DNA of 64,000 nt from an uncultured Porphyromonadaceae bacterium (GTDB lineage Bacteria > Bacteroidota > Bacteroidia > Bacteroidales > Barnesiellaceae_A): positions 1 through 64,000 of the forward strand of contig UPZG01000008.1 of the NCBI GenBank assembly GCA_900538705.1, given 5' to 3'. Within the stretch, counting starts at the first letter, position 1. The number at the start of each line of letters is the position of its first letter. Under the pieces are notes generated by a model. It worked only from the letters and a program-made list of their open reading frames with translations. It searched no databases and had not been told where the DNA came from. The position numbers and the translations under genes are program-made. This document shows positions 26,152-34,938 of this stretch, in pieces.

Positions 26152-28479
26152 TCAGAACGGGTAACCTATGGTGATGTGAAATGCCAGGTCGCGACCGAGG
26201 TCGGGGTCGGTGATAGCCCAGTGTAGAGCATCTTCGGCCGGGTTATAAACTTTCATACCCAAGTCGCAGCGCACAATTACATAGTCGAAGTTAAGGCGCA
26301 ATCCCAATCCCCATGCTAAAGCAATCTGTTTATAGAAGGAGTCGAAACGGAACGCTCCGCCCGGTTGTGTTTCGTACTCTTTGATAGTCCATATATTGCC
26401 GGCGTCGACAAATGCTGCCATCTCGAGTTTCCAGAAAAGTTTGGCACGATATTCCAAACTCAGGTCGAGCCGTACATCGCCGCATTGATATATAAAGTTG
26501 GCCACATTGTTTTGTCCGTTGTAACTACCCGGTCCCAACGAGCGTACCGACCATCCTCGCACGCTGTTGGCTCCTCCCGAATAAAAGCGTTTCTCAAATG
26601 GTATAGCCGATGAGTTGCCATAAGGAAATCCTATGCCAAAGCCCGCATGAAAAGCCCATGAGTTGCGTTCGTCTATGGTGTAGAGGTAGCTGTAGTCTAT
26701 ATCGCCTTTGACATACTGCGAGTAGCGTATGCCGAAGATTTTATAACCGTTATCGTATGATGCGTGTGTCAGGTTAGAGATGGCATACAGCAAGTTGCCC
26801 GATGTTTCTACCGAAGTACGCAGCGTGTATATGTGATTCAGATTTTTCTTTCTTCCGGGGAGGGTTGTCTCGGGAATATTGCTGGTATAGTAGTTATAGC
26901 CGATACGCATGATAAAATGGTCTTCGTAGCTATAGCGTAGTAATGGGTTGGTAGGGGCGATGGTCTCCAAAAAGCCGTCCATATATTGCGGCAAGTATAC
27001 GTAGTTGATGTCCAGAAGGTCGAATTGGTGGCGGTTGTGGTGCGATGTCCAGTTATATCGCCATGCCGCACCGGCTATTACGCGGGTATACTCGGGGCGT
27101 TGTTGAAAGTTGATGGAGAGGTCGAAGTCGGTCGTTGCCAATAAGTTGCGGCTTATCCTGTGGGGAATGAACGGAAACATGAATTTCGGGATTTTTAGTC
27201 CCAAGCGGCCTCCCAACTCGGTATAGTGGTCGTTGATGATACCTTCTAACGAACCCGAAATGCTTTCGTATGCACCACGTACCTCGGCTGTGAATGTTTC
27301 CGACCCCTTGAATATGTTGCGGTGCTGGTAGGTTACCGAAGCTGCTACGCCCAAGTCGCCCTCTGAGTTGGTACCTTCTAACTCTACCCCTATGTTTTGC
27401 GTCTTGCGTGGAGTGAGGAAGATGTAGCAATCGATGGCATGGGCAGCCTCTGTTTCATCAAGCAGGAGGAATCGTATATTGACGTTTTTCAGATATGTAA
27501 GTCGGCCAAACGATGAGTATGTACGGTCTACATCTCTGCTGCTGTATGGCTTATTTGGGCGGATGTGGCAGTTGTCCACTATGGCGCCGCGAGTAAGGTA
27601 GCGGTCTTTTCCATAAAGTATATATATACCTTTGTACTCTTCGGCTTTTGAACAATCAACCCTTCGCAGGTCTATGTTAGAGAGCGTATAGTCGGTGATA
27701 ATATATACGTTACGTATCATGTAAGGGTAGTAGTTGTAGTACGAAGGAGGTGTCTCCTGGTCTATCGATGGCATAGGTCGTAGTTGCATGGTGAGGTCTA
27801 CAGCCCGTGAGGTGGCCGAAGTATCGGCATTGAAGGTGATAAGGTCTTTCCCGAAAGTATAATACCCCGCTTGTCGCAGTTGTGTGGTGATGCGCTCGCG
27901 CTCCTTGTCAAGCAAGGTACGGTCGAGCAACATCCCTTTTTTCAACAACGAAGGTTGCGACTGTATGAGGCTATCGATAGTACTATGAGGAATATGATAG
28001 CCTATGGAATCGATGTAGAAAGGTTCGTTGGTCGTTATACGATAAGTTACCTGTATGCGGCGCTTCTTTATAACTGTGTCGGCTTCGACCTCGGCATGCA
28101 TATATCCGGCATTCGATAGCGCTTTGGAGAGCTGTTGGCACGACGCAGCTGTTGCACTTTCGTCGTATATGACAGGCGGTGTACCTATCTTGCGAAACCA
28201 ACGGTTGAGCCACTTGCTCGTGTCTTGTCCCGAGAGATTGTATATGGCAAGTTGCAGGCGCGCCACGCCGAGTATTCTGAAGTTAGGCTCTTGCCGCAGG
28301 TATGGTTTCAGCGTCTCGGGCTTTACCTCCTTATTGTCGGTTACGATTTTCACCTTGTCGAGCAGATACTCTCCTTGCGGCACATGCTTGGTGGGGCTGC
28401 AACCTGTCAGAGACAGGAGCAGAAAAATCGATAGCAATGCCACCGACAGGCCGAATGTATGACGGAGAGATATGCCCAT
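26152..28479 (-). CDS. TamA/BamA-superfamily outer-membrane lipoprotein (TamL-like), first copy
   Basis: 775 residues from ATG 28479. A TTG at 28503 is in frame but lies inside the promoter box. The signal ends at lipobox C27 (SLTGCSP). POTRA-like repeats occupy roughly residues 35-330. A 16-stranded Omp85 barrel follows, with FEKRFYSGGANSVRGW (the conserved L6 VRGW element) and a final aromatic strand (FHITIGYPF). The lipid anchor replaces the usual free N-terminus, as in Bacteroidetes TamL. It is not next to a TamB gene, unlike the second copy at 34935. Role inferred: insertion of outer-membrane proteins or lipid transport. Confidence 0.88.
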   Translation of the reverse strand: MGISLRHTFGLSVALLSIFLLLSLTGCSPTKHVPQGEYLLDKVKIVTDNKEVKPETLKPYLRQEPNFRILGVARLQLAIYNLSGQDTSKWLNRWFRKIGTPPVIYDESATAASCQQLSKALSNAGYMHAEVEADTVIKKRRIQVTYRITTNEPFYIDSIGYHIPHSTIDSLIQSQPSLLKKGMLLDRTLLDKERERITTQLRQAGYYTFGKDLITFNADTSATSRAVDLTMQLRPMPSIDQETPPSYYNYYPYMIRNVYIITDYTLSNIDLRRVDCSKAEEYKGIYILYGKDRYLTRGAIVDNCHIRPNKPYSSRDVDRTYSSFGRLTYLKNVNIRFLLLDETEAAHAIDCYIFLTPRKTQNIGVELEGTNSEGDLGVAASVTYQHRNIFKGSETFTAEVRGAYESISGSLEGIINDHYTELGGRLGLKIPKFMFPFIPHRISRNLLATTDFDLSINFQQRPEYTRVIAGAAWRYNWTSHHNRHQFDLLDINYVYLPQYMDGFLETIAPTNPLLRYSYEDHFIMRIGYNYYTSNIPETTLPGRKKNLNHIYTLRTSVETSGNLLYAISNLTHASYDNGYKIFGIRYSQYVKGDIDYSYLYTIDERNSWAFHAGFGIGFPYGNSSAIPFEKRFYSGGANSVRGWSVRSLGPGSYNGQNNVANFIYQCGDVRLDLSLEYRAKLFWKLEMAAFVDAGNIWTIKEYETQPGGAFRFDSFYKQIALAWGLGLRLNFDYVIVRCDLGMKVYNPAEDALHWAITDPDLGRDLAFHITIGYPF

Positions 28480-28500
28480 GTATTGTGTTGTATGAGAGTG

Positions 28501-28508
28501 CAAAGATA
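28501..28508 (-). promoter_or_regulatory. Putative -7 box for the first TamL-like gene
   Basis: The minus strand reads TATCTTTG, 21 bases before ATG 28479. It overlaps the alternative TTG start, which makes that start very unlikely. Confidence 0.55.
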
Positions 28509-28629
28509 ATGCAATTGCCGGGCAGAAACAAACTGAAAGGATATTTGTAAATTAGTATGATGATTGAAAAAACAAGGGTATGATATGCATATATGTATCT
28601 ATGCAATTTTAGGATAGCGGTTTTTGTGT

Positions 28630-28637
28630 TACTTTTG
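28630..28637 (+). promoter_or_regulatory. Putative -7 box for the acyl-ACP thioesterase
   Basis: TACTTTTG, 44 bases before the start codon. No clean -33 element. Confidence 0.45.
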
Positions 28638-28681
28638 CAGGCGGAAAAACACCGGGTGAAGGTGTTGGATGACTTGATGGG

Positions 28682-29446
28682 ATGAAAGAAAAAATTTTCA
28701 GTAAGACATTTTGTCTCTCGCCGGGCGAGAGTAACGGCCAGCAGGAGATGCCGTTGTCGCTATTGGCAGGACGTATTATAGAGGTGGCTACACTGCACGC
28801 CGAGTCGTGGGATGTGGGCTATACCGAGTTGATAAAGAACCATTTGGCATGGGTGTTGTCGCGGCTGACGATAGAGGTGACACGTTTCCCTGCCATCAAC
28901 GAGAACTATACTTTACTTACGTGGATAGAGAGTTACAACAAGCACTTCTCGGCGCGTAACTTCGAGTTGATAGATGGTGAGGGGCGTACCTTTGGTTTTG
29001 CCCGTACAATATGGGTGGTACTCGACCTCTCTACCCGTCGTTCTTCTGATATGAGCCGCTTGGAGAATCTGGGTACTTTGGTTCTTGACAGGCCTTGTCC
29101 TATTGAGCCATTCTCGCATATAAAGGTCGATACTGAGCAGAAGTTGTTGTCGTATCCGGTGCGTTACAGTGATATAGACCTCAACCGCCATGTCAACAGT
29201 ATGCGGTATATCGAGCATATTCTCGACTTGTATCCTTTCTCGTGGTACGACCGTTATCGCGTGTCGCGTTTCGAGATTGCATTTGCACATGAGGCGCGTC
29301 CGGGTATCGATATTGATGTGTATGCCCGGCAAACAACGGCTACCGACCATTGTGTAGAGCTGCGGCACGAAGAGAGTTGCTTGTGCAAGAGCCGGTTGTG
29401 CTTTGAGCTTCGTGCAGAACCGGTTTCACTGCCGTTTATGGGGTAA
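28682..29446 (+). CDS. Acyl-ACP thioesterase
   Basis: A 254-residue double hot-dog enzyme that hydrolyses acyl-ACP and releases free fatty acids in the cytosol. The second hot-dog holds the conserved RYSDIDLNRHVNSMRYIEHI (161-180), with the N-x-H pair (N168, H170) that matches the catalytic Asn/His of plant FatA/FatB enzymes. The N-terminal hot-dog has WVLSRLTIEVTRFP (57-70). Length and motif agree with bacterial members of the family. Chain-length preference is not readable. It is a single gene with its own promoter and terminator, divergent from the TamL-like gene. Confidence 0.9.
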   Translation: MKEKIFSKTFCLSPGESNGQQEMPLSLLAGRIIEVATLHAESWDVGYTELIKNHLAWVLSRLTIEVTRFPAINENYTLLTWIESYNKHFSARNFELIDGEGRTFGFARTIWVVLDLSTRRSSDMSRLENLGTLVLDRPCPIEPFSHIKVDTEQKLLSYPVRYSDIDLNRHVNSMRYIEHILDLYPFSWYDRYRVSRFEIAFAHEARPGIDIDVYARQTTATDHCVELRHEESCLCKSRLCFELRAEPVSLPFMG

Positions 29447-29460
29447 AGGCATTATAGCAT

Positions 29461-29513
29461 ACAGACGAGACGCCGTGTTGCATGAAGCGGCGCCTCGTCT
29501 GTTTTTGTTTTTG
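29461..29513 (+). terminator. Terminator of the thioesterase gene
   Basis: Arms 29461-29475 and 29488-29502 pair over 14 of 15 positions and run into two T-runs (29502-29513). Confidence 0.8.
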
Positions 29514-29545
29514 AAAATACAAGTGTGTAGTCTTGTGCCGGGCTA

Positions 29546-29998
29546 TTATAGTTTTTTGTGTTTGACGTAGCTGCCTTGCATATCAAACCGTACTTTTACT
29601 TTATCGCCAGCCATTTTTACGGTATAACCCTTATTGTTGCGGCTTATTTCGTAGATGATACCATCGGGATGATGAGCCTTCAGATAGCTGCGGGCTGGTG
29701 CGGGTAGTAAGGAAATGACCGAAGCCGGCAGAGCCTGTCGTCGAGAGTTTTCTATCTCTTTCCAGTTCCCGTTTTTATCGAATTCCACCTCCTGGTTGGT
29801 CGTAGTCTCTACTTTCAATTTGCCATCATCGTGATAGGCCTGGGCTATTGTAGTACCAAAATGGGTTTTCATGAACTGCTGTACTCGGGGAGGAATGTCG
29901 TTTTTCTCTATAAATTCTTTACGTTCTGCGCCGTATGCGAGATTGAAGACTGCGAGAAACATTGCGCCACATAGGGCGCATATCCACATTTTTTTCAT
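29546..29998 (-). CDS. Periplasmic PepSY-like (BLIP-fold) protein
   Basis: 150 residues with a clear signal peptide (about 1-23, ending AYGAE). Two PepSY-like repeats are visible: PPRVQQFMKTHFGTTIAQAY with VEFDKNGNWKEIE, and PAPARSYLKAHHPDGIIYEI with VRFDMQGSYV. Such tandem units occur in many Bacteroidetes exported proteins, often as binding or inhibitory modules. No partner is obvious. It is divergent from tamB, with about 100 bases between start codons. Confidence 0.78.
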   Translation of the reverse strand: MKKMWICALCGAMFLAVFNLAYGAERKEFIEKNDIPPRVQQFMKTHFGTTIAQAYHDDGKLKVETTTNQEVEFDKNGNWKEIENSRRQALPASVISLLPAPARSYLKAHHPDGIIYEISRNNKGYTVKMAGDKVKVRFDMQGSYVKHKKL

Positions 29999-30099
29999 AC
30001 TTTTACCTCATTAATGATAGATTGTCTAAGAGCTAAACAATAAACTGTGAGATATGTTTCTGATAATGAAAGTATAGACAGTTAAAGTTGCTAAATGGC

Positions 30100-33000
30100 A
30101 TGAAACGTGCGACGAAATATATATTATGTGCAATAGGCGGGCTTTTTGTCTTGTTATTGCTGCTTCCTGCTGCTTTGTATGTTCCTGCCATACAAAAAGC
30201 CCTTGTGCAATATTCAGAACGTTGGATAGGCGAGCATACCGGCATGTCGGTGTCGGTCGGCGGGTTGTCGTTGCGTTTCCCATTAGATCTTTCGATAGAT
30301 AATGTGACGGTTGCTCATAACGATAATGATACGTTGGCTGCGGTAGGGAGCGTCCGCGTTCGTGTTGCATTGTTGCCGCTTTTGCGCAAGAGAGCCGACA
30401 TATCCGGTATCAGGTTGGACGACGTACGGTTCAACTATCTATCTGAAGATTCTTCGATGCTTCTTGGTGTAGCTGCCGGCCGGTTACAATTGGATGGTGG
30501 AGCGGTAGACCTTGCAAAGGGGAAAGTGCAGGTAGAGAATTTGTCGCTGACCCAAGCCGATATATCGCTTGTGTTGCGAGACGTCGTAGATACTGATACG
30601 GTTCAGACTGTTGTGTTACCCGATTGGGAGATAGATATTGCTTCTATCGACTTGTCAGATATAGCATATACCATGTATATGCCACCTCTCATCGATACAC
30701 TGAGGGTAGGCTTGCCACATGCATCTGTTACTGCTGGAAAGGTGTCGTTAGCCCGGCAACAGGTAGATGTGGGTAGGCTTGCTATAGACCGGGGTAATTA
30801 TCGCTATATAGCGCGACATATGGCCGATGCCGACAGTGTCGCTGCCGATACTGTGCAAACTGTTGCCGCCTCTCTGCCGTGGCAGATATCGGTGGCAGAT
30901 GTATGGCTGGCAGATAACAGTGCGGCATATGAAACAGGGACAATGCCGGCCACAGAAGGTTTTGATGCAGAGCATATAGCTGCCGACCGTATCTGTCTGT
31001 CTCTCTCATCGGTATATAACCGGGGTAGTGAGTTGCGGCTTATGGTTGATTCGCTTTCGATGAACGAGCGCTCTGGCATAGCTGTTACCCGGGCTGCCGG
31101 AGGCTTTGCGATGGAGGAGAATCGTATTACGGTCTCTGACTTTACCTTGTTTACGCCTTATAGCGATGTCCGTGTTGAAGCCGATGTGGATATGCGCTTT
31201 TTTGATGATAATCCAGAGGCTCCCATTTATGCGGTTATAGAGAGCAATCTGGCTCTGTCTGATATTGAAAAGTTCTATCCCGATGTGGCACATTTCTATA
31301 TCCATCCGCAACGTTATCACTCGCCTTTTCTCCCTGTCGGTACGTCGTTGTTGCGGGGCATGGAGCTGCTCCATGCTCGCGTCGATATAGAAGGTACAAG
31401 CAAGAAGCTGCAAGTGAAAGGTATTGATCTCGCACAGCCGGGTATATTTACATTGCAAATGAAGGGAGAGGCATCGTCGATATGGAGTACTTCGCAGCGG
31501 CAGGCCGATTTAAGGTGTCAGGTTACTACCACGAGTGCTGTGTCGTTGTATAATTTTATAGCCGACTCTTTACTATTTGGGCGAGTTGTCATGCAGCCGT
31601 TGCGTGTCGACAGTCGTGCCACTTTGCGAGGTAATCGCATAGATGGCGGCTTGTTTTTAAGATGCCTTGGTGGTGGAATAGCTGTAAGAGGTGGGTATGA
31701 CATTCGTCGTGAGAGTTATGAAGCTAAAATAGGAGTACGTCATTTCCCGATTGATTCTATTTTGCCCTACGATTCTATAGGTGCTTTGACGGCTCATGCC
31801 GAGGTGTCGGGTAGTCACTTCAATTTTGTCGATTCGGCTACTACTGCCGAGTTGCATTTCAAGCTTGATTCTCTCCTGTATAAGGATGTGCCGTATAACG
31901 GTATCAGTCTCTCGGCATTATTGAAAAAGCAACATTGGCAATTACAACTCGTGAGTGAACAACCGGCATTGGATGTAGACGTGGATGCTCACGGCATCTA
32001 TACACCCGATTTGATGGTAGCCAACGTAAAAGCCGATTTGCGTATGCTTGATTTGGCATCTCTTCATTTTGCCTCCGATTCGCTCAACGTACAAGCTGGC
32101 ATAACGGCACAGGTGGTGGCATCGCGCAACGACAGCTTGTTGCAGGCCGATGTAGAGGTGAATAAGCTGGCCCTTGTCATGGGTAATTATCGCTACCGTG
32201 CCGAGAGCATGAGTTGTGTGGCGGCCAGTGATATAACATATAGTTATGTCGATTTTTCTACCGGCGATATTGATGCCACATTGACATCTGATGTGGGACT
32301 GGGACGTTTGAGTCCGAGCCTTGAGCGTCTGACACAATTTGCCGATACAGTATGGCAGCGTCAGCGTCTTAACATGGATGAGCTGCATCGTGGATTACCG
32401 CCTTTTACCATAGATATAGAGGCTGGTAGGGACAATGTTTTGCAGCAATACCTCAACAGTATGGGGGTGAAATTTGCTTCGTTCAGTTTCAATGCCCATA
32501 ACGATTCCTTGTTTGGAGTCTCGGCACAGTTGCAACGGCTCAACCTGTCAGGAACCCAGTTGGATACGATAACCTTTGTGGCCGATGAGGTAAAAAGGCG
32601 TCTCAATTATTCGTTGCAGGTAAAGAATAAGCCCGGTAATCTCGATGAGTTTGCAAGGCTTTCTATCGATGGTTTTCTCTCGGGCAACAGCACACGTTTG
32701 TTATGCACACAAGAAAACCGCAAGGGCGAAAATGGTTTTCTCTTAGGTTGTAAAGTCGATTTCCTCGATTCATTACTGACACTCTCTTTTGGCCCGAAAC
32801 AACCAGTCATAGGTTATAAGCAATGGACTCTCAATCAAGGTAACTTCCTTACATACAATTATAATACCCGTCATATAGAGGCCGATATACGGCTTGACTA
32901 CGGCGATAGTCGCATATATCTTTCTACTGTCGACCGTCGGAATAAGTCGGTAGACGGAGTTCATCTCGATGTGCGCAACATCAGGCTTTCAGATTGGTTA

Positions 33001-34938
33001 GTGGCCTCGCCGTTTATGCCACCTGTCGATGGCAATATCTCTACCGATATTTATGTTGATTTGCCACCTGATGGTATTGTTGCAGAAGGTGCTATAGGTA
33101 TCAGGGATTTGCAGTATGCCAATAAGCGTGTAGGAACGTTTGATGTGAGCGCTTTTTATAAACTCGATGCATCGGGTATTGGTAATATAGGAGCCGAGAT
33201 GATGGTCGATAGTGCACGGGTGCTTCAACTGTCGGCACAATACAATACACCCCAGAAAAACATAGAGGGAAACATGCAGGTAGTAGCTTTCCCGTTATCG
33301 GCAGCCAATGCCCTTTTTCCTGCGAAGGATGGCGGTTTTGCCGGAACACTGAATAGTGAACTGACCCTCTCTGGTACTGTGGAAAGGCCGTGGGTTGATG
33401 GCTTTATTCGATTTGATGATACAAAGATTGTATTGTCGGCTTTGGGAACATCGTTGGCTTTCGATTCCAAAGAGATTCCTATACGTCGCAACAAAATCTA
33501 TTTTGATTCCTATGGTTTACGGGGAGCCAATAACAGTCCGTTGAATATAGATGGTACAATAGATTTTTCTGACTTGTCGCGTATGGGTATCAATATCGAC
33601 CTGATGGGACGTAATTTTGAACCGATACACACGGCAGAGAATCGCACAGCCATGATTTATGGCTCTGTTTTTGCCGATGTTGCAGCACGCATCCGAGGTT
33701 CGCTCGACAATCTGTCGGTCAATGGGCGCATCTCATTACTGTCGGGGACGAATGCCACCTATGTAATGCAAGATAATCACATGCAGCGGGGGCAAGATTA
33801 TTCCGATATGGTTACGTTTGTATCTTTTGCCGATACAATGGATACTTACGAGAAGATTGCCAATTCGCGGACAGCGGCAACCACCAATATCAATGCGACG
33901 GTCAATATAGATATTGACGAAGGTGTGCAGCTGGGGGTAAATTTGTCACTCGACGGAAATAACCGTATAGACCTTGTGGGAGGAGGCAGCCTTCTTTATA
34001 CCATGACAGCCTTGGGTGATAATCGTTTTACCGGGAAGTATAATCTTACGGGTGGTTTTGTGCGTTATAATCCCCCTGTTTTGTCACAAAAGATTTTCAA
34101 TATACAAGAGGGCAGTTATGTACTGTGGAATGGTGATATTGCCGATCCGTCGTTCAACATAAAAGCTGTTCAGCGGCAACGCTCATCGGTATCGGATGGC
34201 AATAAGGGCTCTCGTCCTGTGGAGTTTGATATTACTATTTATGTGACCAATACACTTGAAAATCTTGGCATTTCGTTTGACCTCTCGACAACCGACGACT
34301 TAACTATACAAAACGAATTGCAGGGGCTTACCCCCGAGCAACGCTCCTCGAAAGCCATCAATATGCTATTGTATAATTCGTATACCGACCTTGCCTCTTC
34401 GTCCGATATTACCGGGAATTCTCTCAATTCGTTTCTCGAAAGTGAGCTTAATTCATGGGCTCAAAAGACATTGAAAGGCATAGACCTCTCTTTTGGTATC
34501 AATAACTATGGCGACGATGGTACAGGTACGCAACGTACCGACTATTCTTATAAATTCTCCAAGAGTCTCTTTGACAATAGGTTGAAGGTTGTTGTGGGCG
34601 GTAGTTATGCAACGAACCAAGATGCAACACAAAACCTGAAAGAGAATCTGATAGACGATATTTCGCTTGAATATCGTTTGACAAAACGCGAAAACATGTA
34701 TCTCCGGGTATTCCGGCACACAGGGTACGAGAGTATCATAGAGGGTGAAATAACGCAGACGGGTGTCGGTTTCTTATATAGAAAACAGTTGATGTCGTTG
34801 TTTGACCTTTTCCGTAAAAAGAGAAATAGTGTTTTGCCTTATTCTCCGTTGCAGAGTGGTACAAAAGAGTTTCTACCAGTTGTAGCTCAACCCGATACGA
34901 CTATTGTTTCACCCCAAAAAGAGGAGGATGCTTTATGA
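30100..34938 (+). CDS. tamB: TamB-family translocation and assembly / lipid-transport protein
   Basis: 1612 residues from ATG 30100 (MKRATKYILC); an in-frame TTG at 30088 is less likely. A single N-terminal membrane helix (about 5-28) anchors it in the inner membrane. The rest is repetitive beta structure (AsmA-like, then DUF490) that would span the periplasm as a groove. The C-terminal DUF490 part shows GFIRFDDTKIVLSALG, KYNLTGGFVRY, NIQEGSYVLWNGDIADPSFN and an end with barrel-like strands (YLRVFRHTGYESIIEGEI). In proteobacteria it works with TamA and moves phospholipid or assembles outer-membrane proteins. It overlaps the next gene, a TamL-like partner, by four bases. Confidence 0.93.
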   Translation: MKRATKYILCAIGGLFVLLLLLPAALYVPAIQKALVQYSERWIGEHTGMSVSVGGLSLRFPLDLSIDNVTVAHNDNDTLAAVGSVRVRVALLPLLRKRADISGIRLDDVRFNYLSEDSSMLLGVAAGRLQLDGGAVDLAKGKVQVENLSLTQADISLVLRDVVDTDTVQTVVLPDWEIDIASIDLSDIAYTMYMPPLIDTLRVGLPHASVTAGKVSLARQQVDVGRLAIDRGNYRYIARHMADADSVAADTVQTVAASLPWQISVADVWLADNSAAYETGTMPATEGFDAEHIAADRICLSLSSVYNRGSELRLMVDSLSMNERSGIAVTRAAGGFAMEENRITVSDFTLFTPYSDVRVEADVDMRFFDDNPEAPIYAVIESNLALSDIEKFYPDVAHFYIHPQRYHSPFLPVGTSLLRGMELLHARVDIEGTSKKLQVKGIDLAQPGIFTLQMKGEASSIWSTSQRQADLRCQVTTTSAVSLYNFIADSLLFGRVVMQPLRVDSRATLRGNRIDGGLFLRCLGGGIAVRGGYDIRRESYEAKIGVRHFPIDSILPYDSIGALTAHAEVSGSHFNFVDSATTAELHFKLDSLLYKDVPYNGISLSALLKKQHWQLQLVSEQPALDVDVDAHGIYTPDLMVANVKADLRMLDLASLHFASDSLNVQAGITAQVVASRNDSLLQADVEVNKLALVMGNYRYRAESMSCVAASDITYSYVDFSTGDIDATLTSDVGLGRLSPSLERLTQFADTVWQRQRLNMDELHRGLPPFTIDIEAGRDNVLQQYLNSMGVKFASFSFNAHNDSLFGVSAQLQRLNLSGTQLDTITFVADEVKRRLNYSLQVKNKPGNLDEFARLSIDGFLSGNSTRLLCTQENRKGENGFLLGCKVDFLDSLLTLSFGPKQPVIGYKQWTLNQGNFLTYNYNTRHIEADIRLDYGDSRIYLSTVDRRNKSVDGVHLDVRNIRLSDWLVASPFMPPVDGNISTDIYVDLPPDGIVAEGAIGIRDLQYANKRVGTFDVSAFYKLDASGIGNIGAEMMVDSARVLQLSAQYNTPQKNIEGNMQVVAFPLSAANALFPAKDGGFAGTLNSELTLSGTVERPWVDGFIRFDDTKIVLSALGTSLAFDSKEIPIRRNKIYFDSYGLRGANNSPLNIDGTIDFSDLSRMGINIDLMGRNFEPIHTAENRTAMIYGSVFADVAARIRGSLDNLSVNGRISLLSGTNATYVMQDNHMQRGQDYSDMVTFVSFADTMDTYEKIANSRTAATTNINATVNIDIDEGVQLGVNLSLDGNNRIDLVGGGSLLYTMTALGDNRFTGKYNLTGGFVRYNPPVLSQKIFNIQEGSYVLWNGDIADPSFNIKAVQRQRSSVSDGNKGSRPVEFDITIYVTNTLENLGISFDLSTTDDLTIQNELQGLTPEQRSSKAINMLLYNSYTDLASSSDITGNSLNSFLESELNSWAQKTLKGIDLSFGINNYGDDGTGTQRTDYSYKFSKSLFDNRLKVVVGGSYATNQDATQNLKENLIDDISLEYRLTKRENMYLRVFRHTGYESIIEGEITQTGVGFLYRKQLMSLFDLFRKKRNSVLPYSPLQSGTKEFLPVVAQPDTTIVSPQKEEDAL